Below are positions 11,527 to 24,900 of a stretch of DNA of 64,000 nucleotides, piece after piece. Both the position numbers and the translations under genes were made by a program. Where the stretch lies: the NCBI GenBank assembly GCA_019914945.1, contig CM034107.1:8122001-8186000 (forward strand), in the 5' to 3' direction. The notes beneath the pieces are model-generated. The model did no database searches. It was not told the DNA's origin and saw only the letters and a program-made list of their open reading frames with translations. The stretch's first letter is position 1; every line of letters starts with the position of its first letter. This DNA comes from Typha latifolia (Eukaryota; Streptophyta; Magnoliopsida; Poales; Typhaceae).

Positions 11527-14500
11527 TCAATCCAAAGCACAAATCCCTAAAGAAGTACAAAGATACTCAAATCTCTATAAATCCAAAGGTTTTGTAAACA
11601 AATCACCCAACTGTTTCTCCGTCTCAACATGTTCAAGTGCTATTGTTTTGTCTTCAACTAACTTGCGTATAAAATGATGTCAAATATCAATATGTTTTGT
11701 ACGCGAGTGCTGAACAGGATTTTTCGATATATTAATAGCACTCATGTTGTCACAATAAAGCACCATAGTATCTTGTTCAATGCCATAATCCTTGACCATC
11801 TGTTTCATCCATAGTAACTAAGAACAACTCCCTGCTGCAATGTACTCGGCCTCTGCAGTAGATAAAGATACCGAGTTTTGTTTCTTACTGTGCCAAGCAA
11901 CCAGATTGTTTCCAACATAAAAACATCCACCTGAAGTACTTTTTCTATCATCACATGAACCTGCCCAATTAGAATCCGTGTATCCCGATATGATAGCACC
12001 CGAGTCATACGTAAACCGGATACCTAAATCAACGTACCCTTGACATATTTTATGATACGTTTCACAGCAAACAAATGTGACTCCTTAGGTTCAGACTGAA
12101 ACCTAGCACATACACCGACACTAAATGCAATGTCAGGTCTACTAGCAGTTAAGTACAAAAGACTACCAATCATGCTCCTATACGTGTGTCGATCAACACT
12201 TTGTCCTGAAATATCCTTACCTAGTTTGGTAGTTGTACTCATAGGAGTTCTAGCATGTTTTGCATTTTCTAAACCAAATTTAGTCACTAGATCCTTAGCA
12301 TATTTGGTTTGAGCGATAAATATCCCTCTTTCTAATTGAGTAATTTGAAGTCCCAAAAAGAACTTCAACTCACCCATCATGCTCATCTCAAAATGACTAT
12401 GCATGAGATCAGCAAACTCCTTAGCTAACGATTGACTCGTTGCCCCGAAGATAATGTCATCCACATATATTTGTGCCACAACTAAACTTCTGTTCGACCG
12501 TCTAATGAACAATGTCTTGTCCACTCCCCCTCGAGTGAACCCCGCATCCACTAAAAAAGTGGTCAACTTCTCATACCAAGCTCTTGGAGCTTGTTTTAGC
12601 CCGTAGAGGGCCTTTTTCAATTTAAAAACATGATAAGGAAATTTTTGATCTTCGAAACCCCTAGGTTGTTCCACATAAACTTCTTTATTCAGGATACCAT
12701 TCAAGAAGGCACTTTTAACATCAATTTGAAACAATTAAAATTTTAAATGACAAGCAATGGCAAGCAGTATACGAATAGACTCTAATCTAGCAACAGGAGC
12801 AAAAGTCTCATCAAAATCTATACCCTCAACCTGAGTGTATCCCTGTGCTACTAGTCTGGCTTTATTCCGAACTATATTGCCATGTTCAGCACTTTTATTC
12901 TTGTAAATCCATTTTGTTTCAATGACATTCACATTCTTAGGTCTAGGGACTAAATACCAAACATCATTCCTAGAAAATTGCTCTAATTCTTCATGCATAG
13001 CATTAACCCAAGAATCGTCTAACAATGCTTCCTTCACATTTTTAGGTTCAAAAGAAGATGTATAACAAGTAAATGATACCTCACTTTGGATTTGTCGTCT
13101 TGTCTTAATTGGTTCATTCACATCTCCAATCACTTGTGACAGTGGATGATTTGATTTCACTCTAGCAGATGGTTCCGGTATGTTGTAGTCATTTTTGTTC
13201 ATTTCAACTTTGTCCTCGTTCTAATTCTCAATTTCCAGATCAAGCTCCTTTCCTATTTCTTCGTAATTTGTATCTGCAGAAACAGAAACAGGAGTAGCTT
13301 TAGTTAAGTCAGTCGTGGATTCATCTATCATAACATTAGCAGATTCCATAACAGTAGAATTGTCAAGATTAAATACTCTGTAGGCTCTACTATTATTCGA
13401 ATACCCCAAGAAGATGCCTTCGCTATTTCTAGTGTCAAATTTAGTCAAATATTCTCGATCACGCAAGATATAACATTTACTACCAAAAACTCAAAAATAT
13501 TTAACACTAGGTTTCTTACCTTTCCAGATTTCATAAGCAGTCATTTTTGTACCTAGTCTGAGATAAACACGATTTATCACGTGTACCGCTGTATTGACCG
13601 CCTCTGCCCAAAACCTTTGAGTAACATTTTTAGCGTGAAGCATAAACCTAGCCATTTCCTGCACAACTCGGTTTTTTCTTTCAACAATCCCGTTCTGTTG
13701 TGGAGTTATAGGAGCTGAAAACTCATGTTGAATACCAAGAGAATCACAAAATACAGAAAAATTTTCATTTTCAAATTCTCTACCATGATCAGAACGAATC
13801 CTAACAAGGGTTGTAGATTTTTCATTCTGCAATTTTAAGCATAGTGATTTAAAAACTTCAAAGGTTTCAGACTTCTCACGTAGAAAGGCAACCCAGGTAT
13901 ATCTAGAGTAATCATCGACCATTAAGAATATATAGCGTTTACCTCTAAGACTTTCAGTTTTTGTTGGACCCATCAAGTCCATGTGAACTAATTGAAGCAC
14001 ACGGTTGGTGGTAGCTGAATTTACCTTCTTGTGTGAGATTTGAATTTGTTTTCCAATTTGACATGAACCGCACACTCTTTTTGACATTTCTTTCATCTTA
14101 GGTATTCCTCTTACCACTTCATATTTGGACAGAGTAAATAATTCCTTGTGATTCACATGTCCAAGACGTTGATGCCAGATATTTGCAATGTCGAAAGAGG
14201 CACTATTACATTTCAGTTTATGTGAAGTTCCAACAATATAGCAATTATCAGATGTTCTAGATCCATAACATACAACATTGCCATCATGATCTAGAATAGT
14301 ATAATCATTTTTGAACAATTTTACCTCATAATCTTCATCACAAAATTGACTGATACTCAGTAGATTTGCTTTCAAGCCCTTAACATACAGAACATTTTTG
14401 AGACTAAGAATCCCTGGAATACTTACCTTTCCTTTACCTATTACCTTTGATGAATTACCATCTCCGAATGTCACAACTCCCCCTTCATGTTTTTCAAGAT

Positions 14501-16393
14501 TAGAAAATAACAACTTGTCACCCGACATATGTCTTGAACAGCCGCTGTCTAAATACCACAAATCAGAATTTAAAGCTTTCAAGGCTGTATGCACAACATA
14601 ACATCTTAAATCACTTTTCTTGACCCATATGGCCTTTGTTTTCATCCCATAAATGAAAGCATTTCTAGGTTTTTGCAAAAGTTTGCAATGAGGTCGAATA
14701 TGCCCTAGAATGCCGCAATGATAGCATGTCGGAACAAACCTTTTTCTACTCACCTTTTGTCGAGGAGTGTGACTAGAGTTTACCTTTGGTACCGTCGAAG
14801 TTTCACTAGTTTGTAGTTTCAACTTCAGTTTAGAAGCATTCATCCAGGATTTCTTTGTAAATGCGGTTGATGGCATCAGGTATTCTTCCTTTTGTATACC
14901 TGCAGAAACAAAAACAGTTTTATTATTATTTGAATTACCACTGTATCCAACACCATACCTGTCTTTTTCAGAGATCTGAGCTTTTAGTATCTCGTCCAGT
15001 TTGTTCTTCCCTTTTAGAAATGTAACTTCTTTATGCAATCGCTCTAGTTCAATTTTATCAGCCTTCATTTTATTTTTCGCATTGCCAAGTTGTTCAGAAA
15101 GGTTTTTGACACGTTCAAGCTCCAATTTGTACTTCTCCTCAAATTGAATTCTTTCTGGTTTAATTACCTTGAGTCCTTGAAGTAGTCTAAGATTGCTTTT
15201 CTTGAGTTTAAATGACTCCAAGTACAAGTCATTATATGCCTTTTGAATTTCAGATTCATCTTCCTCAGCTGGTAGCATATCAAAATCATCTGTACTATCA
15301 GAATCAACAATAGAGTCAGTATTAAGCAGAGCAGAGGCAAAGGCTACAAAGTTTTCTTCGTCTTTTTCAGAATCATCATTAGATTCATCTGAATCATCCC
15401 AAGTAACTTTCATAGCTTTACCCTTTCTCTTAAGACGATTAGGGCATTCTTGTGCGATGTGTCCAAAACCAGAACATTCAAAACATTGAACTTTATTCTC
15501 AGAATTCTTATTTTTTTGTTTGACATTGTTGTTGCTAGCACTTGTATTCGAACTCACAGTATTCTTCTTTTTCACAAAAGCTTTATTTTTTTCAAAATTT
15601 TCAGCATTCAACTTGTTTGGCTTCCGAAAGAATTTATTGAACTTTTTGACAAATATAGCCAACATCTCAACATCTAAATCACCTTCATCATCAGACTCCT
15701 CTAAATTTTGTTCAACAGTGGATAGAGCCATCCCTTTGGACTTCCTCGGTTTTGAATGACTGGACTCAAATGTTTGAAGATTTCCTACCAATTGTTCAAC
15801 TTTCATAGAGTCGATGTCTTTACTTTCCTCAATATTTGTAACTTTCGCCCGAAACCTTTCTCGGAAGAGACCTAAGAATCTTACGGACAATTGCGTTTTT
15901 CAGGAATTTTCTCTCCTAGGTTGAAACTGGAGTTGACTATATCACTCAGCTTTGCATAGAACTCATTAAATATCTCATTCTCCTCCATACGTAGGGTTTC
16001 AAAACTAGTAGTCAACCTCTGAAGTTTCGAAAGTTTCACAGCCATAGTTCCTTCATGAGTTATTTCTAAGATCGTCCAGGCTTCTTTTGCTATTTCACAA
16101 GTAGAAATTCTTCTAAATTCTTCCGAAGAAACACAACTAAAAATTGCATTTATTACTTTGCTATTCTAGCCAACTTTTTCATAATCTGTCTTATCCCATG
16201 ACTCAATCGGTTTCTCAACAAACTTATCATTCACCATGTACATTGGTGGACTCCAACCGTTCACAATGGCCATCCATACACACTCATCTATAGACTTCAA
16301 ATAAGCTCTCATCCTAGCTTTCCAATATCCATAATTTGATCCATCTAGAATAGGAGGTCTAATAGATGAGGGTCCATCTCTATGAAAATCCAT
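11527..16393 (-). pseudogene. copia A gag-pol, broken by stops and frameshifts
   Basis: The likely start is ATG at 16393 (MDFHRDGPSSIRPP). Gag continues with LDGSNYGYWKARM, a zinc knuckle CFECSGFGHIAQEC, and a second knuckle CYHCGILGHIRPHC. Next come protease WYLDSGCSRHMSG and the integrase zinc finger region HQRLGHVNH..CGSCQIGK. The integrase core follows with MVDDYSRYTW, RSDHGREFEN and QQNGIVERKN. RT shows [36 protein letters not shown] and IYVDDIIFG. RNase H ends at the TGA at 11529-11527. Lesions: a frameshift near 15895 and in-frame stops near 13488, 13215, 12733 and 12023. Relatively few lesions suggest a younger copy than the LINEs. Confidence 0.9.
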
Positions 16394-16428
16394 GCCTATC
16401 TGATCTCTCTCAAAGAGTGAGAGAACCC

Positions 16429-16440
16429 GCTCTGATACCA
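16429..16440 (-). other. primer-binding site of copia A
   Basis: On the minus strand TGGTATCAGAGC, complementary to the 3' end of plant initiator-Met tRNA, lies two bases inside the end of the 5' LTR (TTTCA-AT-TGG). This fixes the element's orientation and LTR edge. Confidence 0.9.
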
Positions 16441-16442
16441 AT

Positions 16443-17508
16443 TGAAATAACCCCTAGACATACGTATGTATCTAAACACTAGGCAAAGATATTTTTCGTT
16501 TGCTTAAGTAAACATTAGACGAAATATTAAAAACAAAAGCAGAGATGTACGCCAAGATTTTAACGTGGAAAAACCCAAACGGGAAAAAACCACTGATCCA
16601 AACTCAGATCAAAACCAATCACTAGAATAGTAGCAGTTACAAGACTGACTCACAAAACACCCCGTCGATCCAAACGACTTTGTTCCTCTCAGTCTTGCTC
16701 GCTAGAACCCACGATTCACTGCTTCTCGTGATTGAAGTCCAATCTCAGTAACCCTCGAGATTGATCTTTCGTCTCGATAGCCCTTAAGACGAAGATTAAG
16801 ATTTGTAGATGAGAAGAGCCTTGTGAGTTGAAGAACCAATGTAGCCTCCAAAAAGTCTCCTTGAATAATCTTCTTCAACCCTTCAAGTTAGGGCAACACT
16901 ATCCTTATATATCATCTCCAAGATAGAGCCAAATCCAAGTTATATTCGTACTCACGAAAATCCAATAAATTGCAAACTTCATAGGTGTGTTCGAACGCGG
17001 CCCGTGTGCGTTCGAACGGCCTGACTTGATCTCAGGTGCGTTCGAACGGGCCCAAGTGCGTTCGAACGCAACAGCTTGAATTCTTCAGGTTGCGTTCGAA
17101 CGCGTTTGTAAACGCTGCTCTCGCCCCGTGTGAACGCGGTGCCGCGTTCGAACGCGTTTGTGAACGCGGCTCTCTTGCCTGTGTGAACGCGGTGCCGCGT
17201 TCGAACGCATTTGTAAACGCGGCTCTCGGTGCGTGTGAACGCGGTGCCGCGTTGAACGCGTTTGTGAACGCGGCTCTCGGTCTGTGTGAACGCAGTGCTC
17301 GCGTTCGAACGCGTTTGTGAACGCGACTCTCTGTCTGGGTGAACGCAGATTTCGCGTTTGTGAACGCGGTGTGAACGCGACGGCTTTTCTCCAATGATCT
17401 TGCAATTCTTCACACCAGAGATATTCTAGACTTGAGTAAAGCTCATATACATGTAAAAATACACTTAGAATATTTTGAACACAATTACCAACAATTAAAA
17501 ACCTAACA
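16443..17508 (-). repeat. 5' LTR of copia A
   Basis: 1066 bp, from TGTTAGGTTT at 17508 to TTATTTCA at 16443. It aligns by eye with LTR C (45072-46226) over its length. It carries the GCGTTCGAACGC array (16987-17370) upstream of a TATA-like CCTTATATAT (plus-strand 16903-16912). Confidence 0.85.
16987..17370 (-). repeat. 52-54 bp tandem array carrying the GCGTTCGAACGC palindrome
   Basis: On the plus strand, units begin with GCGTTCGAACGC at 17092, 17144, 17197, 17249 (one base lost) and 17301, i.e. 52-54 bp apart. Each unit also holds a second half-motif, TGTGAACGCGG. Further single motifs lie at 16989 and 17058. They are in the U3-like part of the LTR, upstream of the TATA-like box. Confidence 0.9.
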
Positions 17509-18681
17509 ACATCATTTACTTAGGTGTTTATAGTGAGATATCTGAATAACTCAATTATATATGTAGTTGGTGTTTATAGTGAGATATCTGAATAACTCTA
17601 TTATATATGTAGTTGGGATGGGTCAGCAGATGGATGCATACTTTAGCACTACAAATATAATACTTTTCTAGAGAGGTGTTGAAGATAGAAAATCATACTG
17701 GGGGACTGGAAGCTATTCAAAGTTAGTTGCCCGAAATAAAAAGATTCGTAAGTGCATTTAGTAAATATGATGTGAGTTATTCTTAAAATCATAAGTAACT
17801 CATATAACATTTATTCACCTATACGGCTGATTGTGCGATGCTTGTCAGCGAGGTAACAAGATTTCTAGGGTGTTCATAAGTAACTGATATTGCATTTATC
17901 CACAGAGGCCAAACATTTGATTTTGAATAGGAAGACATGACCAGACTTAAGGTTGAGACGTACGTTACAAGTGTTAGGGACGAGATTTCTAGGGTATTGC
18001 TAGTACTAAAAGATTTTCTTAAGCATGACTCTACATGATTATTATTTATTTCTATATAAATTATAATGGTCAATTATGTAAATTCTATAGTGTATATATT
18101 GAAAGTTGTTATTATATTTACAAAGGTGGACATTTTATAGGGAATTGTAACATAAGAAAGTTGTTATTATATTCACAGAAGTTGTTATATAACTAGTTGT
18201 TTTATATGGAAGTTGTTATTATATTTACGAAATTTGTAATATAACTATGAAATTGGTTAATAGGAAGGCATGGCCAAGCATAACGCTGAACGTGCATTTA
18301 GTTGTTAGAGATGGGATTTCCATATTGTTGCCGGTGCCAAAGGATTTTCTCAAGCATAATTATGTAAATTCTAATGGTAATATATGTAAATTCTGCAATG
18401 TATAATTGAGAATGATATTAATGACAAATCAAATAATAAAAGTTATTAATATATTTGAAAATTTTATTATTATATTTGTAAAGGTGGTCATTTGATAGGG
18501 AATTGTAATATAACTAGTTGTAATATAGGAAAGTTATTATTATATTTGTAAAAGTTGTGATATAACTACCAAATTAATTTAGAAATTTACCAAGTTCACC
18601 ATTTATATTGGCTAGTTAAATTACAAGATAAATATATTTATATTTTTCATCAATAATAAAAATATATAATTTATAATGCCC
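17509..18681. other. AT-rich non-coding DNA between copia A and gypsy D
   Basis: No coding region supported. Contains the 46-bp duplication at 17523-17614. Two diverged copies of a ~100-bp segment (about 17920-18035 and 18255-18365) both end in the pattern AAAGGATTTTCTCAAGCAT or close to it. Origin unknown; it may be a decayed element. Confidence 0.45.
17523..17614. repeat. 46-bp tandem duplication
   Basis: Two back-to-back 46-bp units (17523-17568 and 17569-17614), beginning GGTGTTTATAGTGAGATATC, differ at a single base near position 33 of the unit (A versus T). The near identity indicates a recent duplication. Confidence 0.9.
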
Positions 18682-20950
18682 GTTCGGAGTCCAAAATGCA
18701 GTTTTGTGCACATCCGCCGGGTGAACTCTAATTTGATGATACCCGGTCATCAAGTCAAGCTTGCTGAATATAATCATCCCTGCAAGATCGTCCAGCAGCT
18801 CCTCTATTACCGGAATAGGATACCGGTCCTTGATGGTAATAGCATTTAGTGCCCGACAATCTTAGAGATAACTTCTTTTTGCACATGTGAATACCGATAT
18901 GGCCTCACATTCGCTAGTGTAGCCCCGGGTACAATCTCTATGCGATGGTCTACCGCTCTCCTTGGTGGCAACTCTTGTGGCTCCTCAAATAGTATGGAAA
19001 AGTTATCTCCTGCTGGTCCTAACTGAAGAAGATAGGCTAAATCATACGCACAAGGCAGCCCCATCATGGGCTGCATCGTAGGAATCGGCAAAGACTGAAC
19101 ACTATCAAGCCTCACATCTTTGTTTTCTTATTTAAATTTCATCCATATACTCTAAAAATCAAATGTGATGGGTCGCAAACTCTATAGCCACTGAGTGCCA
19201 AGGACAATATCTGCTCCTCGCAGTGCCAACGGATACAAGTCCACAATGATATCGTGTCCTTGCACCCGTATACCGACCCGATGACACAAGCTCTCCGCCT
19301 TAAGCTTCATGCCATCTCCAATAGCAATGTCAAATTCCATGGTTGATTCGGCATCCAAACGCAATCTCCTCACTAACCTCTCATCTAGAAAGTTGTGTGT
19401 ACTCCCCGAATCAATGAGGATGTGTACACAATGCTTTCTAATGAGTCCGTCTACTTGTAACGTCCTCAGCGTAGAAGTACCCCAATATGCATGCATCAAT
19501 ATTTCAGCTTGGATATCTTCCTCCGCACCCACCTCAACAGCCTCCTCATGGACCTCCTCTAGACACTCTCCATCATCAACAACCTCATCATCCTCCTTGA
19601 GACCATCGATGAGCATCACACTCTCGATCGGTTTGGTACACCGATGACCGGGGGTGAAACGTTTATCGAATCGAAAGCAAAGGCCCTTCACTCTTCGCTC
19701 CTCTACCTGGGCAGGTGTGAGAGTTCGAAAGGGGGGTCTTGTGCCTCCTCTACCATCGGAAGAAGGTCTTAAAGGTGGTCGTGGTTTAGTACTAGCAGCC
19801 ACTGTCCTTGAACCTGTAGAATTTCCAATCGGCATTCTAGGTGCAAACCGCCCCTCTCAGTTGCACCAATTGGTTTTTACTATCATCTTTACAGCCTTAT
19901 ATTTTTGCTCCATCCTCACGGCCTTCTCAAAGGCCTCCTTAAGAGTAGTAGGACAAAGAGCACGAACATCCGCTTGTATCTCATCCTGCAGCCCTAAAAT
20001 AAATATGCTCATTAATGTCAGTTCGGGCCAAGGTGGCTCACAATGACTACTAACTCTTTCAAACTCAGCTTGGTACTCTAACACGGTCGTCCTTTGAACC
20101 ATCTTGCTTAATGTGGCAGCATAATCTTCATATGTCGCTGTCCCAAATCTGCATGTAATCCTCCTACAAAAATCAGCTCAACCAATAAATCCTCCTCCAC
20201 GAATAACCGATCTATAATAATGTAATGCCATTCCTTGGAGGTGAAAGCTTGCCATCTGGACCTTTGCATCTTCTGCTATACCTTGACAATCAAAATATTG
20301 TTCAACTTGAAATACCCAATCCGTTAGATCACCGCCTTGGAATTTTGGAAAGTCCAAGCGTGCGGTTCTCCCCCAAATAGCATTGTCGAGTTCGCGAAAG
20401 ACCCTTAGTTTAGGTCTAAACCTTTGTGCAAGTTGTTCACCTTCTCTAAATCCTCTAATACGTCCATCACCATCTCCAAAGGGATCAACCTTATCCTCAA
20501 AGTACCAATCCTCCTCATCAACGAATCAACAAAGCGCACCGGTGCCGCACGCCTCTCGGGTTCCACCACCGCCGGTCTTGAGTTTTGCAACGGAGGTGGG
20601 GGATGATGTGTAGGCATAGGTAAGAGGGGATCATCGACACTCACATGACGCACCTGGACCTGTGAGGTATCGGTTCGATGAGGTCCCGTCGCTGGTCCTT
20701 CTTGAAACTCTGATCGTCGTTGAGGAGATGATGAATCCAATAGATTCATGACATATTCCTTAAAATCATTGTGATCCTTTTGAATTGCGTCAACTCTGTG
20801 CAGCAATGTATGGAACATGCCTCTAAGTTCATCCATATTCGCACCCATGGACGTTGGTTGACTCGGTCCTATCGTGGTTGCTCTAAGAGAATTGGCCTCA
20901 CGGTTATGGTCATTGTGGATTGAGTCTTCCCTTGTCGGTGTGCTCTCCAT
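18682..20950 (-). pseudogene. gypsy D gag-protease-RT (partial)
   Basis: Gag starts at 20950 (MESTPTREDSIHNDHNRE) and continues at 20102-19857 (TVLEYQAEFERVSSH, a conserved gag stretch). The 19835-19182 reading has a knuckle-like GLCFRFDKRFTPGHRC and the protease active site HILIDSGSTHNFLDERL, then DIVLGTQWL. RT begins around 19115 with VDHRIEIVPGA and PYRYSHVQKE. After a break near 18860 it continues with [33 protein letters not shown] and DVHKTAFW. Frameshifts lie between blocks. The knuckle has F where the second Cys is expected. Confidence 0.85.
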
Positions 20951-21012
20951 AGGTCTTCTTGTTTATGTCATCTTTCTTGTTTCAACTTTTAATGGAGATC
21001 TGAGGTTCGCCT

Positions 21013-21086
21013 GCTCTGATACCACTGATAGAGCTCTGATACCAATTGATATGGCTCTAATACCAATTGATAGGGCTCTGATACCA
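21013..21086 (-). other. four tandem primer-binding sites of gypsy D
   Basis: Plus-strand GCTCTGATACCA or GCTCTAATACCA occurs at 21075-21086, 21054-21065, 21033-21044 and 21013-21024. Read on the minus strand each is TGGTATCAGAGC (one has TTAGAGC). Three of the four are preceded by TATCA, the LTR-end sequence of this family. The unit is the LTR/PBS junction repeated at 20-21 bp. Confidence 0.85.
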
Positions 21087-21932
21087 CTAATAAGTTCTAA
21101 GCTACCAAAAGATATGCTACGGAACAATTCCTTTAAGATCTGAATTTATTACAGAAAGTAGTCCATGCAATCATAGGGAAATATTCATCAAATATTCTCC
21201 GGTAGTTAGAAAATTATGAAACTAAGTGGATTCGATTCATAACTTCCTGATCTTTAACTTTAGTATTTATGCCCTTCGTAGATTCGAACTAAAACTGGGA
21301 CGAAAATATAGAATAACGTGAATGATGGTGGTGGTAACGGGTAGAGTGGATGTTAGGGTTATGGATGGGTATGGAGATGAAGGTGGATTGTGAATGTGAT
21401 TAAGCGATATAAACAAAGGGAACGAAGTGGTCGAGATCCCAAAGAAGAGGGGTGACTCGACAATCGAGGGAGATTAGAAGTTAGGAGAAACCTTGCCAAT
21501 GTTAGAGGTGGAAGGATGGTGAAGAGGGAGGAGGGAGATTAGGGTAGATAGATGATAGAGGCAAAAAATCAATATTCCAATAGCATCCTGAATTTGGCTG
21601 CCATCCACATATATATACAGGCTAGCCAACAAGTCCTAAAATAATAAGTAACCCTAATTCTAGAAGATTCCCGCTTATTGCGTTCGAACGCGCCCGATCA
21701 CATTTGAACGCACAAAAGGCGTTCTCTATATGTGCGAAAGCGATGTAGGCATTCGAACGCGGGCATTCGAACTCGCCCGACCGCATTCGAACGCACAATA
21801 TACGTTCTCTGTATTTGTGAACCTAATGCAGGCGTTCACAAGGGCGCTCAAACACGACCCCACTTGCATTCGAACGCGACTTACACAATAAATAACTAAT
21901 GCAGTAAGAAAAGATCCTAACTAAACGTATCA
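21087..21932 (-). repeat. 5' LTR of gypsy D
   Basis: About 846 bp starting TGATACGTTT. On the minus strand, motifs of the GTTCGAACGC type lie between 21885 and 21680 (one exact at 21691-21680). A TATA-like CTGTATATATATG follows at about 21618-21607. The inner end is blurred by the tandem PBS units. Confidence 0.75.
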
Positions 21933-21944
21933 TAATAATACAAA

Positions 21945-24900
21945 AAAATCATATTTTACCCTCTACTGATTAGACCTAAATCCACTTCATCCCCTGTAGT
22001 TTTATTTGTGTCATTTTACTTACGGTTATATCCAAAGTTGTAGAGGATTTGATAAGTTTTTCAATGCATTTAAAATAATACTGATTCCATTTCAGATGAT
22101 AAAAATATATGTCCGTTTAATATATTTTATCATATCTTTGTTATCTAATGTAACAACCTATCCTTAAAAAAAATTAATTTTGCATGGCATGACGTGACCG
22201 GCCTCGTGCCATGTTGAGATGGCATGGGCTAGGGGTGCCACGCACTCCCAGTCACCAGCCCGGCCAACCCAGCCGAGTCATCTAGCTCTGGTGGGCCTGT
22301 TAGTGCTGTAGCCACAGCACTGATGTCCCCACTGCCTCTCTCTTTTTCGGTCTCTCTCTCTTTTTCTCTCTCTCTCTCCCCTCTTGTCGATGCCGGCCTA
22401 TCGCCTTCGTCGCCATCGAGGTGAGCTCTTCTCCTTACTTCTCTTCTCTTCCTCTCTCTCTCTCTCTTTCTTGCCCATGGGCTCGTGCCGGAGCCGAGCC
22501 GCTAGCTGGCCACCAATGGCCGGTGCCCTCCCCATCGGCTCAGGTCCGTACCCCCATCCTCTTTTTCCCTTCCCTTCCTTTCTTCTCCTCTTCCCTTTTT
22601 CTTCTTTCTTCTTTCGTCTTCATCCTTCCTTCTTCTTCTTTCTTAGCTTCTTCTCCTCCTGTTTCTACAATAGTGCTGGGCTCGACCCAGCATTAGTGGC
22701 AATGCTCTATTTATTTATTTTATTTTATTTTTATTTATTTATTTATTTATTTAGGTATTCCTTTCTTAATTAATGCAAATAGATTATTTAGATATTAATT
22801 ATTTTAATAGTTATATGTATTCTTCAATATGATTGTTATTAACTATAATTAGTATAATTAATGATTAATTAGGTTATAAACTATTACACATAAATATAGG
22901 TAAGACTTATATTTATTTATTTATATTTTTATTAAATTAATAGATAGATTTGTAAATTATAATTATTAGATTTATATACTAATATTCTTATGATATACAT
23001 TTTAAGTAATTGTAATAATTTATTATATATTATTATTTTGTAAAAAATAAAATACTAGGCTTATTTATTTATTTATTATTTTATAAAGTAAAGACTACAT
23101 AGTCCCTAATTAATCAAGATAGAGTGAGAACCATAATTTACTTATAATTAGATTTTTATCTATATTTTTATTTATATTTATAATTATATATCTAACTAGT
23201 TATAAAGATAAGTAGAAATTCCAAAACCTAATAAATCATCATATTTTACATGAATAGATTTTAATTAGATAAACGACTAACTTTATGTTTTCTAAATATT
23301 TTCATATTTCGAGCCCCTTATGTGAGACCCCATGGATCGTATTAGCTATGAGTGACGGTTGATTGATGGATGTAAGAGATACGTGTGTTGGGTCTTCTAA
23401 TTTGATGTAAGTAATATTATCCTCTAGACGGCTTTTTCAAATTAGGATTTATTATATAATTATGTATATGCATGTTTTGGTCTCCAGCATGATTATATGA
23501 CCTTATCTAGAGATGACTTAAGTTGAGCATATTTTATCATGCATTTAACTAGACTGATCTACGATATGAATATACTAGTGATATATAGAAATGATTGGAG
23601 ATGACTATACTGTTATGAGTTTATATTGAGATGATCTCTAGCATCAATATGCATGTGATAGACTAGTATGGGGATGCATATGTTAGATACATAGTTGGAT
23701 ACTACATTGTATTAGTTTTCTCTTGGCCTCTTTACCACCTAAATTCTTGAGTTGCATAATCTGTCGTAGTACTGGATTAAATGCATATGATATGTCATTT
23801 AGAAGAAAAGTGTGAAATCTGATTGATAGGATAGTTGATAGAAAACGTGAGGATACTTGAGTGGGTGCTAGGGTTAGGACGCGCTTGGTAGATGATTGAT
23901 TGCTTGACGTAGTCGTGATCCTGTGGCCTTACGTTTGAGATCGTTAGTATGTGTGCACAGCAGACATTAGGATACATGTCGTTTGCTAGGGCATATGTGG
24001 CAAGTTATCCTTATGTAGTTTCTATGAGCTAGAATGGTGCCCGGTCTGGATGGCTGTCGATACCCTTAGTGGATAGCAAGGTATGCTTATGTTTGAGATA
24101 CCCTTTGCCTTCAAGCATATTGATGGGACCGGGTACCAAATATTGATTATGCAAAGTGGTCTAATATGATGATGATATTTAGAGATGAAACTGATGATTG
24201 AGATGTTGAAAAATGCATATGATTTTATTATCATTTGATATGCCTAATTATCAAGTGGTAAATATGCATCATATGTGGTTGTATTTGATCATCATAGCAT
24301 GGTCATGGTGGCATACATTATGTGTTATATTTGAGAGAGAATTATGATAATGGTATAACATGTAGATTTATTTATACATTGTCGAGAATTATATACTTAG
24401 ATGACATGATATCTACCTTTTATTTATAAAGTATTGATGATATATTCATATATTCTCATTCATAACATAATGCTCATATTTGATTCATATTATTTAGTAC
24501 ATGATTTACTTTTTGTTGGACATCACTGATTCGGGGTAAGATCTATTTACTAAGTCTTTCGCTCATGACTCTCTTTATTTCTTTTGTAACCCTCTCGGAT
24601 ATGTGGTACGTGATAACGACTTGATATATCCTGAGAAAATATTTAGAATAATGATGAGGTGAGCTATAGATGTGAGACGATATAGAAGATAGTTTGCATA
24701 GATATAGAGTTGTACCATTATTGGATATTTATACTCTATTGTATCAAATGATAAATTATATAATATATGTTAGATTATATTGTACTCATGTATTACTAAT
24801 TTTAGTTATATCTTGATAGTTTGTTGTGGCCTATGTGAGCCCTACTAGATTATATAGTTGTCTAGTATAGTTGTTGTGGATATAGATATAGATATATTAA

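Larger units (their letters stand above)
10447..17508 (-). mobile_element. copia element A (Sirevirus-like), 3'-truncated
   Basis: On the minus strand: 5' LTR (17508-16443), PBS (16440-16429), gag-pol (16393-11527), then a long untranslated segment to about 10447. There it breaks off at LINE 1. The break lies just inside the leader of the extra ORF seen whole in copies B and C, so the extra ORF, PPT and 3' LTR are missing. The gag signature after the zinc knuckle (KAMKVTWDDSDES) and the pol order protease, integrase, RT, RNase H identify a Sirevirus-like copia element. Confidence 0.85.
18682..21932 (-). mobile_element. Ty3/gypsy element D, truncated in RT
   Basis: Minus strand: LTR from TGATACGTTT at 21932 to about 21087, four tandem PBS-like sites, gag, protease, and the start of RT. 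It breaks off near 18682 after TPNGHYKL. The rest of RT, RNase H, integrase and the 3' LTR are absent. The LTR start and the leader TTGGCTAGCCTGTATATATA match gypsy LTRs E and F. Confidence 0.85.

Noticed and set aside
16979..17413. Open readings on both strands across the LTR array, e.g. repeated 'FTNAFERG'-like peptides
   Set aside because: They are translations of the 52-54 bp tandem repeat in LTR A. The same artefact occurs at 36754-37113 and 45205-45592. No start context or conserved domain.
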